NCBI RefSeq assembly: GCF_048544455.1
Contig: NC_133532.1
Span: 15,688,948 to 15,752,947, forward strand
DNA: 64,000 nucleotides
Origin: Silene latifolia
Lineage: Eukaryota > Streptophyta > Magnoliopsida > Caryophyllales > Caryophyllaceae
Direction of reading: 5' to 3'
The notes beneath the pieces were generated by a model. The model was given only the letters and a program-made list of their open reading frames with translations. It was not told where the DNA came from and did not search any database. Shown in pieces: positions 47,479-58,789 of the stretch. The number at the start of each line of letters is the position of its first letter. Position 1 is the first letter of the stretch. A program made the position numbers and the translations under genes.

Positions 47479-48682
47479 TTGCCGGGCTCTATGGTTCAGC
47501 TTATTATGAGTACTATTGAATCTGTTTCTTATAAAATTCTGTTGAATGGTGCTCCTATGGAAAAAGTTGAACCTCGTTGTGGAATTAGACAAGGTGATCC
47601 TTTATCCCCTTATATATTTGCGATTTGCACGGAAGTCCTTTCTCAAATGATTCTCTACGCTCAGGATGGCAATCTCATTAAGGGTATTAAAATTTGCAAG
47701 AACGGGCCGGAAATCTCCCATTTATTGTTTGCGGATGATTCTCTCTTCTTTATTCGAGGCGACTTTGGGGATTTGGACTTTCTTATGAACATAATCGATG
47801 AATATTGTGTTGCCTCTGGGCGATGCCTTAATAAAGATAAGTCCTCCTTACTTTTCAGTCCAAATTGCTCACTTATGACGGTCAAAAAGTGCTTGACTGA
47901 GTTTAAATTTGCTCCCAAGCATGATCTTGGCAACTACCTTGGCTTACCAACAAGTATTGGGTCTTCTAAGAGGGATTTATTTAAATTTCTTGTTGATAAG
48001 ACTAAGCGAAGGCTATCCTCCTGGAATAACATTCTTCTATCTTCGGCCGGTAAATTGACTCTTATTCGCTCTGTTCTGTCTTCACTATCTCTTTTCTCTC
48101 TATCGGTATTTCGCATACCGGTAAGTGTAACATCAAAGCTTCAGTCCTTGATGGTGCATTTTTGGTGGAGTGGAACTAGAACTAATAAGTCCATTCATTG
48201 GTGTAGTAAAGAATTTCTTAGTAGGCATGTGGGAGAAAGGGGTCTTGGACTTCGCAACATTGGGTGTTTTAACCAAGCTCTTCTGGCCAAGTCTGCTTGG
48301 AGAATCTTATGTGTTCCGGAAAGCCTTATTAGCAAAGTTATTGGTCCCAAGCTTGGTGTTCATGATGATATTTTTTTCCAGAACCGTTGGAAGGCTCCCC
48401 AAGCTTCGTCATGGGCTCTTAAAAGCCTTGTCTGGGGCTTTGATCTTATCTACAACAATATTGCTTGGACTATTGGATCTTATTCTCGGCTTAATGCTTG
48501 GAAGAGTAAATGGATTGAGGGCTATAGTCTTCATGATCTTTGTGGGGATATTATTAATGCTCCTACTGATTCCACGCTACTAGTTGGTGATCTTCATGAA
48601 AATCATAGGAGATGGGATCTCTCTTCTCTTGGTTTCGATCCAGGTGAGGGAGTTACAAATAAAATCCTCGCAACTTATATCC
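47479..48682 (+). pseudogene. LINE ORF2, second part of RT
   Basis: RT continues after the frameshift near 47470 (L-P-G-S-M-V-Q-L-I-M then G-I-R-Q-G-D-P-L-S-P-Y). The catalytic F-A-D-D box is at about 47725-47740. The thumb-like region (L-S-S-W-N..., L-S-S-A-G-K-L-T-L-I) and the W-W-S-G block follow. The apparent ORF runs to 48732 only because it reads into the LTR of the SIRE-like element; the true LINE sequence stops at 48682. Confidence 0.87.
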
Positions 48683-50284
48683 TGAAGAGTCTATCGATCC
48701 AAAATACTCAAGAGGGGGGGGGGGGGAGGTGAATTGAGGATTTAAAACTTTTTAAAGCTTTTTTTGATTGTGCGTATGTAATTGATTATTTAAAGTTTAT
48801 TGATTAAACTTTAACTAATCAACTAACGATTGTAAGCAAAGTAAACGAAAGAACGAAACAAGAAGAGACACACGGATTTTTGAAGTGGTTCAGTTTCACA
48901 AGTCGAAACCTACGTCCACTATTCTCGATTAATAAATTTAGTACCTTTCTACGGATTACAAATTTACTAACCCAACTCGTACAACTAACTCTAGCTGTAA
49001 CTCAATGAGTACCGTTAAATACTCGAGTGACTAACTTACGCTAATAAGAAAGCACTAATGATTCTAACAATGGTTCACGTTAATGAACAAGTTAAGAAAT
49101 CAACTAAGCACTATTATCTTATAACGATAAATGAAGAACAAGTATGCGAGTTTTGTAACACACGACCTTTCAAAATTTGCAAATCGGTTTTCGTTAAAAA
49201 CACACGGTTTGCTCTTTAAAATATGAAAACAATTTTTATGCTTAAGGTCTCTATTTTAGATGTTGTAAATAACAAAGTATTTATAGGCAAGGAAGATGTA
49301 GGCTACACGGTTTCTACAAAAACCCTAATAGCCGAAATAATAAGATATAATTACAAACTATATCTTCTTATTATCTCTTTCCTAAAAGCCATAAAAGATA
49401 ATAAAGAATATTCTAAAAGATAGAATATAATCTTTCCAAACATTATCTTTACTATAAATTCTAAGATTATGATAAGATTTCCTAAAACAAGAATATCTTT
49501 TACCATAAACAAATATATTAAGTAAGATATAAGATATGTAAAGATATTATTATAGAATAAAATCTTTACCTAATATCTCATAGGCAACACGGCACAACAC
49601 GGCTCATAGGCTCGTGAACCATGCAAACCCTAATATTAGTATATAATTAGAGTTTAGGTTTTAGGAGAGGCTAGATGGAAACCCTAATTGATAGTAAAGT
49701 CCAACTCATAAGTTGATCCAATAACCATCAATTAACGCTAACAATATAACCGGACTCCTCAATAAACCGGGCTTTATAAAATAAATAATTTCATTAAAAC
49801 ATATAAAATAAACTTTAAGAAATTGCAAAACAATTTTCGAACCATTTAAAAATCGTGTATAAAAACTCAGCATTTCAATGTTATAGTAGAAGAGCTATAA
49901 CATTGAGCTCTTTTACTAGTAATGTTATAGCTGCAAAGCTATAACTTTACTAATTAAGAAACTCATTCTTTGATTACCATTACGAGATAATCACCTATAC
50001 TATTCTAATCTTCAAGGAGATCTTCGAGTATAGGCTACATCATCATCCAAGCTTGATTAATCTTCTAGACGAACTTTGTCTTCACATAATACTTGAATGA
50101 ATCTTTGAATTGTTTGATCTTGAACAAGGGCTTGAACTTCTCGTGTAATCATCACAATCCTCTTTGTTGCTCGTAATAGGTTAATGCTAAAACACTTAAC
50201 AAACGATTACACGCAACAAGTATATAATATGTAAAGCACCTTGACATCATCAAAACATAAACATATAATTTATATGGTCCAACA
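48683..50284 (-). repeat. 3' LTR of the SIRE-like element
   Basis: The 1602-bp LTR on the + strand runs TGAAGAGTCT to GGTCCAACA. It differs from the 5' LTR by a G13 run at 48714-48726 (G3 in the other LTR), which accounts for the 10-bp length difference, and by scattered single bases. It contains two hairpins: 49875-49906 with 12-bp arms (TCAATGTTATAG) and 49924-49945 with 9-bp arms (GTTATAGCT). Small ORFs within it have no support. Confidence 0.93.
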
Positions 50285-50298
50285 AATTCCCCCTTTTT
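50285..50298 (-). promoter_or_regulatory. Polypurine tract of the SIRE-like element
   Basis: The minus strand reads AAAAAGGGGGAATT directly before the LTR start TGTTGGACC. Confidence 0.8.
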
Positions 50299-50670
50299 GA
50301 TGATGACAAGTCTCCTAAAATTGTGACTAATTCAAAAAGTTCCCCTTCAATATATTACCGTTATCTTGACAATAAAGATTAACGCAAGATCAAGACAATT
50401 TTCCAAAACCGAAACTTTAAGGACTTTAAGAGACAATTGGTCTTGACAAGGAGCAAGCTTAGGTAGATGCTTACTATAGACATTCTTTCCCCCTCTTGAC
50501 ATCATCGAAAAGTTAAGAACAAATCAAAAATGACTAGAATAATATAAGACGAGACAAGAGATAAAAACGCCATAAGAAATAAAATAACATGCAAGACTAG
50601 AAGCATCCAAAAGATAATTAACATACAAACTAAGAATTAAACATGTCTAAAGTCAAAGTGGGCCGAATGA

Positions 50671-52554
50671 TCACATGTCTAATAGAACACTTGGGCCATA
50701 ACCACAAGTGTATTGCCAAAATGGGCCGAATAAGAATTTGATTAACACACCATTAGATGAAATAAAAGAAAAGCTAATTAAGGTAAGGGCTAATGAGGAT
50801 AGGACGAGAGGAAGTCCGATGTTGCGGGTCTTATACGGGTTCACGTAGTCGGGTCTAGTACGGTGCTCCAAAGCATCCAGACGGTCGAATGAGCTCCTAA
50901 CCAACTGCGAAAGAGTACCAATGCTCCTTTCAAAATTAAGGACCTTCAAGGAAAGAGCCTTTGTAGCTTCCAACGTAAGAGCTTGATCTCCCGCCATCGC
51001 TTTCCCGTGCATCACCAAAGCACCACCCTGACTCGTAAGGAAAGTGAGACGATCACCGTGTGGGAACACTTCCCCACGTATAGCCTTCAGCTCCCTCTCA
51101 AAACCCGCTAATCTCTTGTCCACATCCTCCATCCACGAGTACACCCGACTAGCATCCAAACCCGAGTCTAAAGACCGAGATGGTCCAACCCGTGATAATT
51201 CCGTAGCCAAACTAGTCGAATGCTCCTCGAATTTTTCCATTAAACCACTCATAAATCCCTCCAACTTCGACTCAATAGCTCCTAAACCCGAATCCACCGG
51301 GACTTTCTCAACATCCTTTGCAAGTTGTAATTCGGGTCCATCAACAACAAGATCCATTAGCTTGATTAACTTGTCACACATACAATCTCTAGCACTAACA
51401 CCGTAACTATCAGGCCCGATCACTTGTTTAATTTCCAACAAACGAGATATCCACATACCATACGGCAAATCGATTGTAGTGCTCAACTTGTCCTTAGTAA
51501 CCGTAAGACTCGTCTGAATTATACGGTGGAAAACAACACTACCCAAATTCACCTTCTGACCATCCAACCAAGAATAAACCATAATCGCCTCATAACTCGA
51601 CACCTTATCACGGCCTCCTCTCCTCGGCACTACTGTGTTCCACAAAAAGTTCAAGAGGAACTTGATTTTAGCCGAGAGAGGATGAACCACGATATTGACA
51701 CCCTCCGTCATCTCCTCAAAATACTTCTTCACTAACAATTCCTTTTCACTTCCAACATTAGACCATTCAAGACTCGGATTTAATTCAATCCCTTCATTAG
51801 GAACCGAAAAAGCAGAGCAAAAATCCAAAACAGAGACGGTAACATCGACATCATTAACAACCGCAAGCAACACTCCCTTTTTAATCGACACACTAGCAAA
51901 GAACTGTACCACCTCAACCGGGTATATAGGACCCGAAAACTGACTTATGTGACTCCACCCTTGAAAATGAAGAAAATTAATAAAGAAGGCAAGAGCGGGT
52001 ACACTAACCAACCAAGATTTCGGATAATACCGACCACCATGAATAGAATACCTTAACACTCGATTAACCAAGATGCTTTCATCATGAGTAAGCCGAACAC
52101 GATTCAACCCTTCCTTTGTCGCGGCTTTCGAAGCATCCCTAAGCAGAGTACGAGTAATACCATTCCGAACTATCACCTCGGGTTCTTCTACAATCGCTTC
52201 ACCATTATCAACAACAACTTTATTTTTACCCTTGAAAAGACGGCGTCTTTTGCCTTCGGAAACCGATTCGTCCCGACTACGAAACAGGGGTGAGTTTTGG
52301 TTTGGTTGTGGTGAAGGACAATTCATGGAATGAGGAGTATGTGGTGGCAAAGGTGATGTTTGGTGAGGAAAAGGGCGGTTTTGGTGGTGACGGGTTGAGG
52401 ATCGGGTGTTTTTTGCATGGGATGTGTTCATGATTATGGAGATTGTTTGAAAAAGGGGATGATGGTGATTGTTGGAGTAAAGGAAAAGATATGTAATGAT
52501 GGTAAATATTTGGAAGAAGAAAAAGTGAGCAAGTGGGGATGGGTGGACGGTCAA
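50671..52554 (-). CDS. Extra ORF (env-like position) of the SIRE-like element, putative plant transposon protein domain
   Basis: This intact 627-codon ORF lies between pol and the 3' LTR in the sense of the element. A Met at about residue 42 (M-N-T-S-H-A-K) is a more typical start than the first Met, whose segment is hydrophobic. Then come a Ser/Pro/His-rich stretch, a basic patch (K-R-R-R-L-F-K-G-K-N-K), and a region of about 200 residues resembling the 'putative plant transposon protein' domain (Y-P-K-S-W-L, F-L-L-N-F-L-W-N, Y-E-A-I-M-V-Y-S-W-L-D-G, N-L-G-S-V-V-F). A helical part and a hydrophobic C-terminal segment (L-V-L-S-S-L-A-L-T-L-I-S-F) follow. Its position matches the env-like ORF of SIRE elements; a true envelope role is not shown. 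Confidence 0.75.
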   Translation of the reverse strand: MTVHPSPLAHFFFFQIFTIITYLFLYSNNHHHPLFQTISIIMNTSHAKNTRSSTRHHQNRPFPHQTSPLPPHTPHSMNCPSPQPNQNSPLFRSRDESVSEGKRRRLFKGKNKVVVDNGEAIVEEPEVIVRNGITRTLLRDASKAATKEGLNRVRLTHDESILVNRVLRYSIHGGRYYPKSWLVSVPALAFFINFLHFQGWSHISQFSGPIYPVEVVQFFASVSIKKGVLLAVVNDVDVTVSVLDFCSAFSVPNEGIELNPSLEWSNVGSEKELLVKKYFEEMTEGVNIVVHPLSAKIKFLLNFLWNTVVPRRGGRDKVSSYEAIMVYSWLDGQKVNLGSVVFHRIIQTSLTVTKDKLSTTIDLPYGMWISRLLEIKQVIGPDSYGVSARDCMCDKLIKLMDLVVDGPELQLAKDVEKVPVDSGLGAIESKLEGFMSGLMEKFEEHSTSLATELSRVGPSRSLDSGLDASRVYSWMEDVDKRLAGFERELKAIRGEVFPHGDRLTFLTSQGGALVMHGKAMAGDQALTLEATKALSLKVLNFERSIGTLSQLVRSSFDRLDALEHRTRPDYVNPYKTRNIGLPLVLSSLALTLISFSFISSNGVLIKFLFGPFWQYTCGYGPSVLLDM

Positions 52555-52957
52555 GCAAGGGTAGATATAGGTGTAGGTTTTAGGGTTAACAAGTGTAGGT
52601 GTAATATGGTAAGTGTTATTAATTAGGAATAGGAAAGTGATAAGTATGGAAATTTATGATGATATGACATGAATTAGGAAATTGGTTTGGTATAGGAAAG
52701 ATATGAGCCGTGTATTGTGAGCTTGTTTGTGAGATTTTTATTTTTATTTTTTAATTTGGAAAGATAAAAGATATGGTGTGTTTATTTATTGTGATAAAAA
52801 TAAGTTTGTACATCAATTAAATTCTAAAAAGCAAATAGAATCTTATGAAAATAATATTTCTATAAACGAAATTATTTATGCAACGCAATATACGGACACA
52901 GTCATACAATCTTAACTTAACTAGTCAGTCATAAAAAGATTGAACAAATATAGAAGC
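52555..52957. other. Spacer between pol and the extra ORF
   Basis: No ORF or motif is recognisable in these 400 bp. It lies 5' of the extra ORF in element orientation, so any separate promoter or splice acceptor for that ORF would be here. Confidence 0.5.
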
Positions 52958-55900
52958 TTAGGTACCACTGATTAAACCAATTTCCAACCGTAAAGTCTCA
53001 AATCGTTCTCTAGCTAATGATTTTGTCAAAATGTCTGCCCATTGTTTTTCAGTACTACAAAATTCAAGTTTTATATTTCCCTTCTCAACATGGTCTCTAA
53101 TAAAATGGTGTCTTATTTCAATATGTTTGGTACGTGAATGTTGTGCGGGATTTTTAGAAATAATAATCGCACTAGTATTATCACATAAAATAGGAATACA
53201 TCCTACGTCAACACCATAATCACGTAATTGTTGTTTAAGCCATAAAAGTTGAGTACATACCAGTCCTGTGACAATATACTCGGCTTCAAAGCGATTGAGA
53301 GAGCAAACGAATTTTGTTTCTTGAACCCCACGTAATGATACAAGGTCCGATAAAAGTGGCGACACCCGACGTGCTTTTCCTGTCTAGAGAACATCCTGCG
53401 TAGTCGGCATCGGAATAACCGACTAGATCAAAATTGCACTCCATTGGATACCATAGGTATAAATTGGCCGTTCCAATTAAATAACGTAAAATTCTTTTTA
53501 CGGCTGTCATATGCGACTCTTTGGGAGACGATTGATATCTCACACAAATGCATACGCTAAACATAATGTCAGGTCTACTTGCGATCAAATATAACAGTGA
53601 CCCAATCATCCCACGGTAAGTAGTTTCATCAACTGATTTACCGTTTTCGTCCAATGTCAATTTCTTGTTCTCGACCATTGGAGTAGGCATAGCGTGTGAA
53701 TTTTCCATCCCGAATTTCCGAATCAACTCTTTGATGTATTTCTGTTGATGGATCTTAATGCCTTCATCTGTTTGTTGTACTTGCAGACCTAGGAAGAATT
53801 TCAATTCTCCCATCATACTCATCTCGAACTCGGAAGTCATCAACTCAGAAAAGTATTTGCATAGGCTTCGATTTGTCGATCCAAAGATGATATCATCGAC
53901 GTATATTTGAACAACCAAAAGGTCAGAACCCTCAGTTTTTAGAAATAGGGTTTTGTCGACGGATCCTCTACTGAATCCACTGTCAAGTAGAAATTTAGAT
54001 AATCGATCGTATCAAGCCCTAGGTGCTTGCTTCAAGCCGTATAAGGATTTATCTAATTTGAAAACGTGATCCTCAAATTTGATATTCTTAAAACCAGGGG
54101 GTTGTTCAACGAAGACTTCCTCTTGTAGATAACCGTTCAAGAATGCCGTCTTGACATCCATCTGGAAGAGCTTCATTCCTTTGTGTGCAGCGAATGCAAT
54201 CAGAAGTCTAATAGCTTCAAGACGAGCAACAGGTGCGAAGGTCTCGTCATAATCTATTCCTTCTTGTTGATTATACCCTTGGACCACCAATCTTGCTTTG
54301 TTTCTGACAATGACTCCGGCATCATCCAATTTGTTCCTGAAGACCCACCGAGTTCCAATGACTGTTCGATCCTTTGGTCTAGGAACTAAATGCCAAACCT
54401 TGTTTCTTTCGAACTGTTGCAGCTCTTCTTGCATAGCGACATTCCAATCTGATTCAGCAAGAGCTTCATTGATATTCTTTGGTTCGATCATGGATAGAAA
54501 AGAGTAGAAGGAGCAGAAATTGTTCAAGGAACGTCTTGTTTGAACACCCTTTTTAATATTCTCAAGAATATTATCCATGGGGTGTGAATTCTTGTATTTC
54601 CACTTCGTTGAAGTGCTTGGTTCGCCATCGTTATTTGAGCTTGTCCCGACTTCATTTGGTTCGGAATTAGAGGAAGTTCCCCCTGAATCCAATTCGGGTG
54701 TTGTGTTTGAGTCGATTATAACTTCGGACTCTACACCTTGATTTGGATTCAATGTTACAGTAACATCATCTATAACATTGGTTTGGGAGTTCTTATTTTG
54801 AGTCGATGTTATAGTATCATCAACTATAACTTTGTCCTTCTCCTTTTTGTCTTTTGAGGAACGATCAAGTTCATCGTTTATTCCCTCAATCTCATTATCC
54901 TCTAATTCCTAATCCGGGGGATCATCTCTTGAAAGACGAAAGTCGGGTTCATCCATGTCTTCTTCCTCATCCTGTAAAGGCTTATCAAACATGTTATCTT
55001 CATCAAAGATAACGTGGATACTTTCTTCAATACAGAGAGTTCTCTTATTGAATATTTTGTAAGCCTTGCTATGATTTGAGTATCCTATAAAAATCGCCTC
55101 ATCACTCCTAGGGTCGAATTTACTTAAACGGTTTTTCCCGTTATTATGTACAAAACATTTACTCCCAAAACAGCGAAGATGGGAGATATTAGGTTTTCGA
55201 CCTCTGAGAAGTTCATAGGGGGTTTTCTTAAGGATAGGTCGGATCATAGCACGATTATGGATGTAGCAAGAAGTACTAATGGCTTCAGCCCAAAAGTTAC
55301 GAGGTAAACCGCTACACAAGAGCATTGTACGTGCCATATCTTCTAAGGTTCTATTCATACGTTCAACGACACCGTTTTGTTGCGGAGTTCTTGGTGCAGA
55401 AAAGTTATGCCCTACATTATTAACTCTACAATATTCTATAAAGGTTTGATTATCAAATTCGGTGCCATGATCCGTACGAATAGATACTAGATTAGTCTTA
55501 TATTTATTTTGAACATGTTTCATAAGACAATCAAATTCATCAAAAGTTTCGTCTTTTGAATGAAGAAAGATAGGCCATACATACCTTGAGTAGTCATCTA
55601 CAAGAACAAAGACGTACCTGGATCCTCCTCTACTCCTTACCTTCATAGGTCCACATAAATCCATGTGTACTAGTTCCAAGGCTTCATTTGTGCTCACTAC
55701 TCTTTTAGGTTTGAACGATGATCTTACTTGTTTACACCTAGCACATGTGTCACACATCTTTTCTTGGTCGAACTTGATCTTAGGCAACCCTTCAACCAAG
55801 TCCCACTTCTTGAGTTTATTCAAGGTTAGCGAGCTAATGTGACCGAATCGTTTATGCCATAAACAAGGATCATCAAGTATAACTTTCATACATGAAAAAG

Positions 55901-56282
55901 AGTTAGTAGGCACAACATTTAAATCTACCATATAAACATTCCTTTTTCGGTGGCCTTCAAGAATAACGTTGCTAGTTCCTTCAATAATAATGCGACAACT
56001 ATCAGTATGAAAAACTACTTTGTTACCTTTGTCGCATAGTTGAGATATGCTTAGCAAGTTGTGTTTTAGGCCATCTACGAGATAAACGTCACTTATTGCG
56101 TGAGACTTAGAGATTCCGATTTTTCCAACGCCGATTACTTTTCCCTTTTTGTTGTCCCCGAACGTCACTTTTCCTCCGTTGAAGGGTTTAAGTGAAAGAA
56201 ACAGATTCTTATCTCCGGTCATGTGTCTCGAGCATCCACTGTCAAGATACCATTGATTGTTTTCTTTCACCTCTTCCTGCAT
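52958..56282 (-). pseudogene. pol: Pol of the SIRE-like element (PR-INT-RT-RH), disrupted
   Basis: Starting at 56282: protease D-S-G-C-S-R-H-M-T-G; integrase with H-x-H/C-x2-C zinc part and DDE core (V-H-M-D-L-C-G-P-M, R-T-D-H-G-T-E-F, N-G-V-V-E-R-M-N-R); RT with [17 protein letters not shown] and catalytic Y-V-D-D at 53903-53892; RNase H with Y-S-D-A-D-Y-A-G. Breaks: TAG at 54911-54909 between INT and RT; TGA at 54014-54012 where the conserved A-P-R-A-W-Y-D-R-L motif has Trp; frameshifts at about 53290-53400 in RNase H. It ends with TAA near 52958. It is in the same frame as the upstream coiled-coil ORF, separated by TAA at 56291-56289. Confidence 0.9.
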
Positions 56283-56288
56283 AAAGGA

Positions 56289-58681
56289 TTAGATACAGTT
56301 TTTAGGTACCCAAGCTAAGTTGGGTCCCTTATGATTAGTTATTCTATAAACTAGATCCTTTCGAATCCAGACTTGTCTAATAACCGTTTTTCTAACTTTT
56401 GACTTGGGAGGAGTTCTAGGGTTAGGGTTTTCTCTAGGTCTCGGAACTTCTCTAGGTCTCGGAATTTCTTTAGGTCTCTCTGGACTAGTTGCCTTGTGAA
56501 TAGGTTTACTAGGTTGAGATTTACAAGGGCTTTGTAAAGTGCTAGGTTTCTTAGAGTAGTCAAAGGCCATGTCATAGAACCAACGAAATTTATTGTTCCT
56601 TTCTTCGTTAGGTTCGTTAGTGGGAGTTTCCTTATCCTCGTCAACTGTGTCAACAGTTTTGGCATGTTCGGCATTTTTTCGTAAATCATGAGCCTTTTTG
56701 ACACAATTGATTTGGATGTGACCCGTATGACCACAGTAATTGCAAATCAAATATTCAGGAAGATCAGCATACTTCCTTTTTCTAAAATCAAAATCCGAAG
56801 GTGTTGATTTGTATTTAGAGTGATCTCTACGGCTGTAGCACTCATGTCCTAACCCCATCTTCATATTATTGTCGGATTGTTCGGTTAGGAAGTTTAGGAC
56901 TTTTGTGCTACCTTCCCACTTGTCATGGACTTTTCTAGCGTGTAGAAGAAGGTCTTTTAGGGTTTTGATTTCCTCTTGACATTTCGTGTGATCTACATCA
57001 TTGTCCTTTTTAAAGTTGTCACGAAAGTCTTGGAATCGTTTGTTAAGAACGAACACAACATCGGTGTGGTGTTTCTTAACATTGATCATATCGGTCTTAG
57101 ATTCTTTCAATTGCTTTGAAAGAGAACCTATCTCTTTCTTTTGATCCAGGATCACTTCTTCATTAGATGTGACCTTAGTTTCCAAGAGTTCTTTGACTTT
57201 TCTAAGTTCTAAAGTTATAGCTTCATTAGCTATAACTTTGGCTTGAAGGTGCTTGATATTAAGCTTGAGATCGGAAGTTATAGCTTCATTAGCTATAACT
57301 TTGGACTCTAGTTCCTTCTTTTCAGCCATAGTAGAATCTAATGTTGTAGCTTTCTCAGCTATAACTTTAGATTTCAACTTCTTAGCTTTAGTCTTGAGAG
57401 TATGATTCTCTTCCGCGATTTCGAGAATCTGTTCCTTTAGATCTTTCAATTCCAGATCCTGTTCGTGACACTTATCAAGAGATTGTTCAAAGAATTCAAT
57501 TAAAGCACTTTTAGACAATTTCCTAACACGTTTCTTAAGCTCAAGGTAACTTACCTCTTCATCATCGTCTTCGTCTGATTCTCCAAGAAAGCAGTAGTTT
57601 GAGTGAGAATTTGTGCTTTCATCGTCATTTATCGGAGATTAGGTCAAGACTAACACTTTGCTAAGACAAAGGTTTGCTACTTCGTCGTCTTCAGATTCCT
57701 CGTCATCTTATGAGTCAAGGTCTCCCCAACACGAAGCCATCATAACTTGCTTGAATTCTCTCTTTGTCTTCTCACGTTTTGTCTTGTCCTTAATCTTCTC
57801 CCATGTTGGACAATCTTTGATCATATGACCAGATTCTCCACACTTGAAGCAACCTCTATTTGCGAAGGACGCCTTTGAGTCATTAACCTTTTTGTTGAAT
57901 GACTTGTTGTTATAAGATGATTTTGCTTGTTTATTTCGAAAAATCTTATTTTTAAAACGTCGTGCAAACAAGACAGTTTCATCCTCTAGGTCAGAGTCCA
58001 CTTCTTCGCTCTTTAAAGCCATACTCTTATTGCGACTTGGTTCAGCGTCGTCTTTGTTAAGAGTAATTTCATGGGCCATGAGAGCACCTATGAGTTCTTG
58101 ATAGGATAGGGTTTCAAGATCTCGTGATTCCTCCATTGCAGTGACCTTAGCACGCCACTTCTTAGTAAGGCTCCTAAGAACCTTTCTAGCAATGTCCTCG
58201 AGATGAATTTCCTACCTAGGTTTTTCAGTTCGTTTATGATGCTTGAAAACCTTGCAGACATGCTATCTAAGGACTCATTAGGCTCCATAATGAATAGCTC
58301 ATATTTTTGCATAAGCAAATCAATTCGGTGCTTCCTAACAATGGAAGTACCTTCATAAGCTAATTCGAGCCCATCCCATATCTCCTTGGCCGTGGAACAA
58401 GAAGAGAACCGATCAAACTCAGTAGAGGTCATTCCGTTTTGCAGGAGACTTATTGCTTTGGAGTTTTTCTCGGCTTTCTTGTAGTCGGCCTCGACATAGT
58501 CCTCTTCTTTCTTTTCATAGGTAGTGCCTTCCTCAGATGCCACAAGAATTTTATGCGGTCCGTTTTGAATAATCCTCCAGCACTCCCAATCGTGTCCTTT
58601 CACATAGTGAGTCATCATGTTTTTCCACAATCCGTAATTCTTCCCATCAAAGACGGGACACTTGAGATATTTGGAATCCAT
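56289..58681 (-). pseudogene. gag: Gag of the SIRE-like element with long coiled coil, disrupted
   Basis: It starts at 58681 with M-D-S-K-Y-L-K-C-P-V-F-D-G-K-N-Y and the UBN2-type Copia gag region. A frameshift near 58205 joins it to the ORF at 58136, which has a C-x2-C-x4-H-x4-C zinc knuckle (about 57810-57850). TAA at 57710-57708 and 57641-57639 interrupt the same frame. From 57518 a 409-codon ORF encodes a coiled coil with three V-I-A-N-E-A-I-T-like repeats, a second zinc knuckle (C-N-Y-C-G-H-T-G-H-I-Q-I-N-C) and a Pro/Arg-rich tail. The repeats coincide with DNA palindromes at 57211-57239, 57275-57301 and 57343-57365. Confidence 0.85.
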
Positions 58682-58773
58682 TTATCACGTGATAGGCAGC
58701 GGAATATAAAACAGTAAGATAAATGAAAAACAAGATAGATCAGTCTCTTTGCGGTTAGGCAATCAAGAGCACG

Positions 58774-58787
58774 AGGCTCTGATACCA
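58774..58787 (-). promoter_or_regulatory. Primer-binding site of the SIRE-like element
   Basis: The minus strand reads TGGTATCAGAGCCTC two bases after the 5' LTR. TGGTATCAGAGC is the classic complement of plant initiator tRNA-Met. Confidence 0.93.
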
Positions 58788-58789
58788 AT

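Larger units (their letters stand above)
43977..48682 (+). mobile_element. L1-type LINE, 5' portion (interrupted)
   Basis: This is a non-LTR retrotransposon with a long T/G-rich 5' UTR (43977-45638), an apurinic endonuclease region and reverse transcriptase. The coding sequence is cut at 48682 by the SIRE-like element and resumes at 60387. The 5-bp duplication TATCC (48678-48682 and 60382-60386) proves the continuity. The final part is cut again at 61018 by a second Tat element. Endonuclease and RT both carry frame breaks. Confidence 0.88.

Noticed and set aside
48683..48732. Last 16 codons of the apparent LINE ORF
   Set aside because: They read into the SIRE LTR beyond the target duplication at 48678-48682, so they are not LINE protein.
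49223..49423. 66-codon ORF present in both SIRE LTRs (also at 59320)
   Set aside because: It is identical only because the LTRs are nearly identical; it has no known domain and is not in a position expected for a gene.
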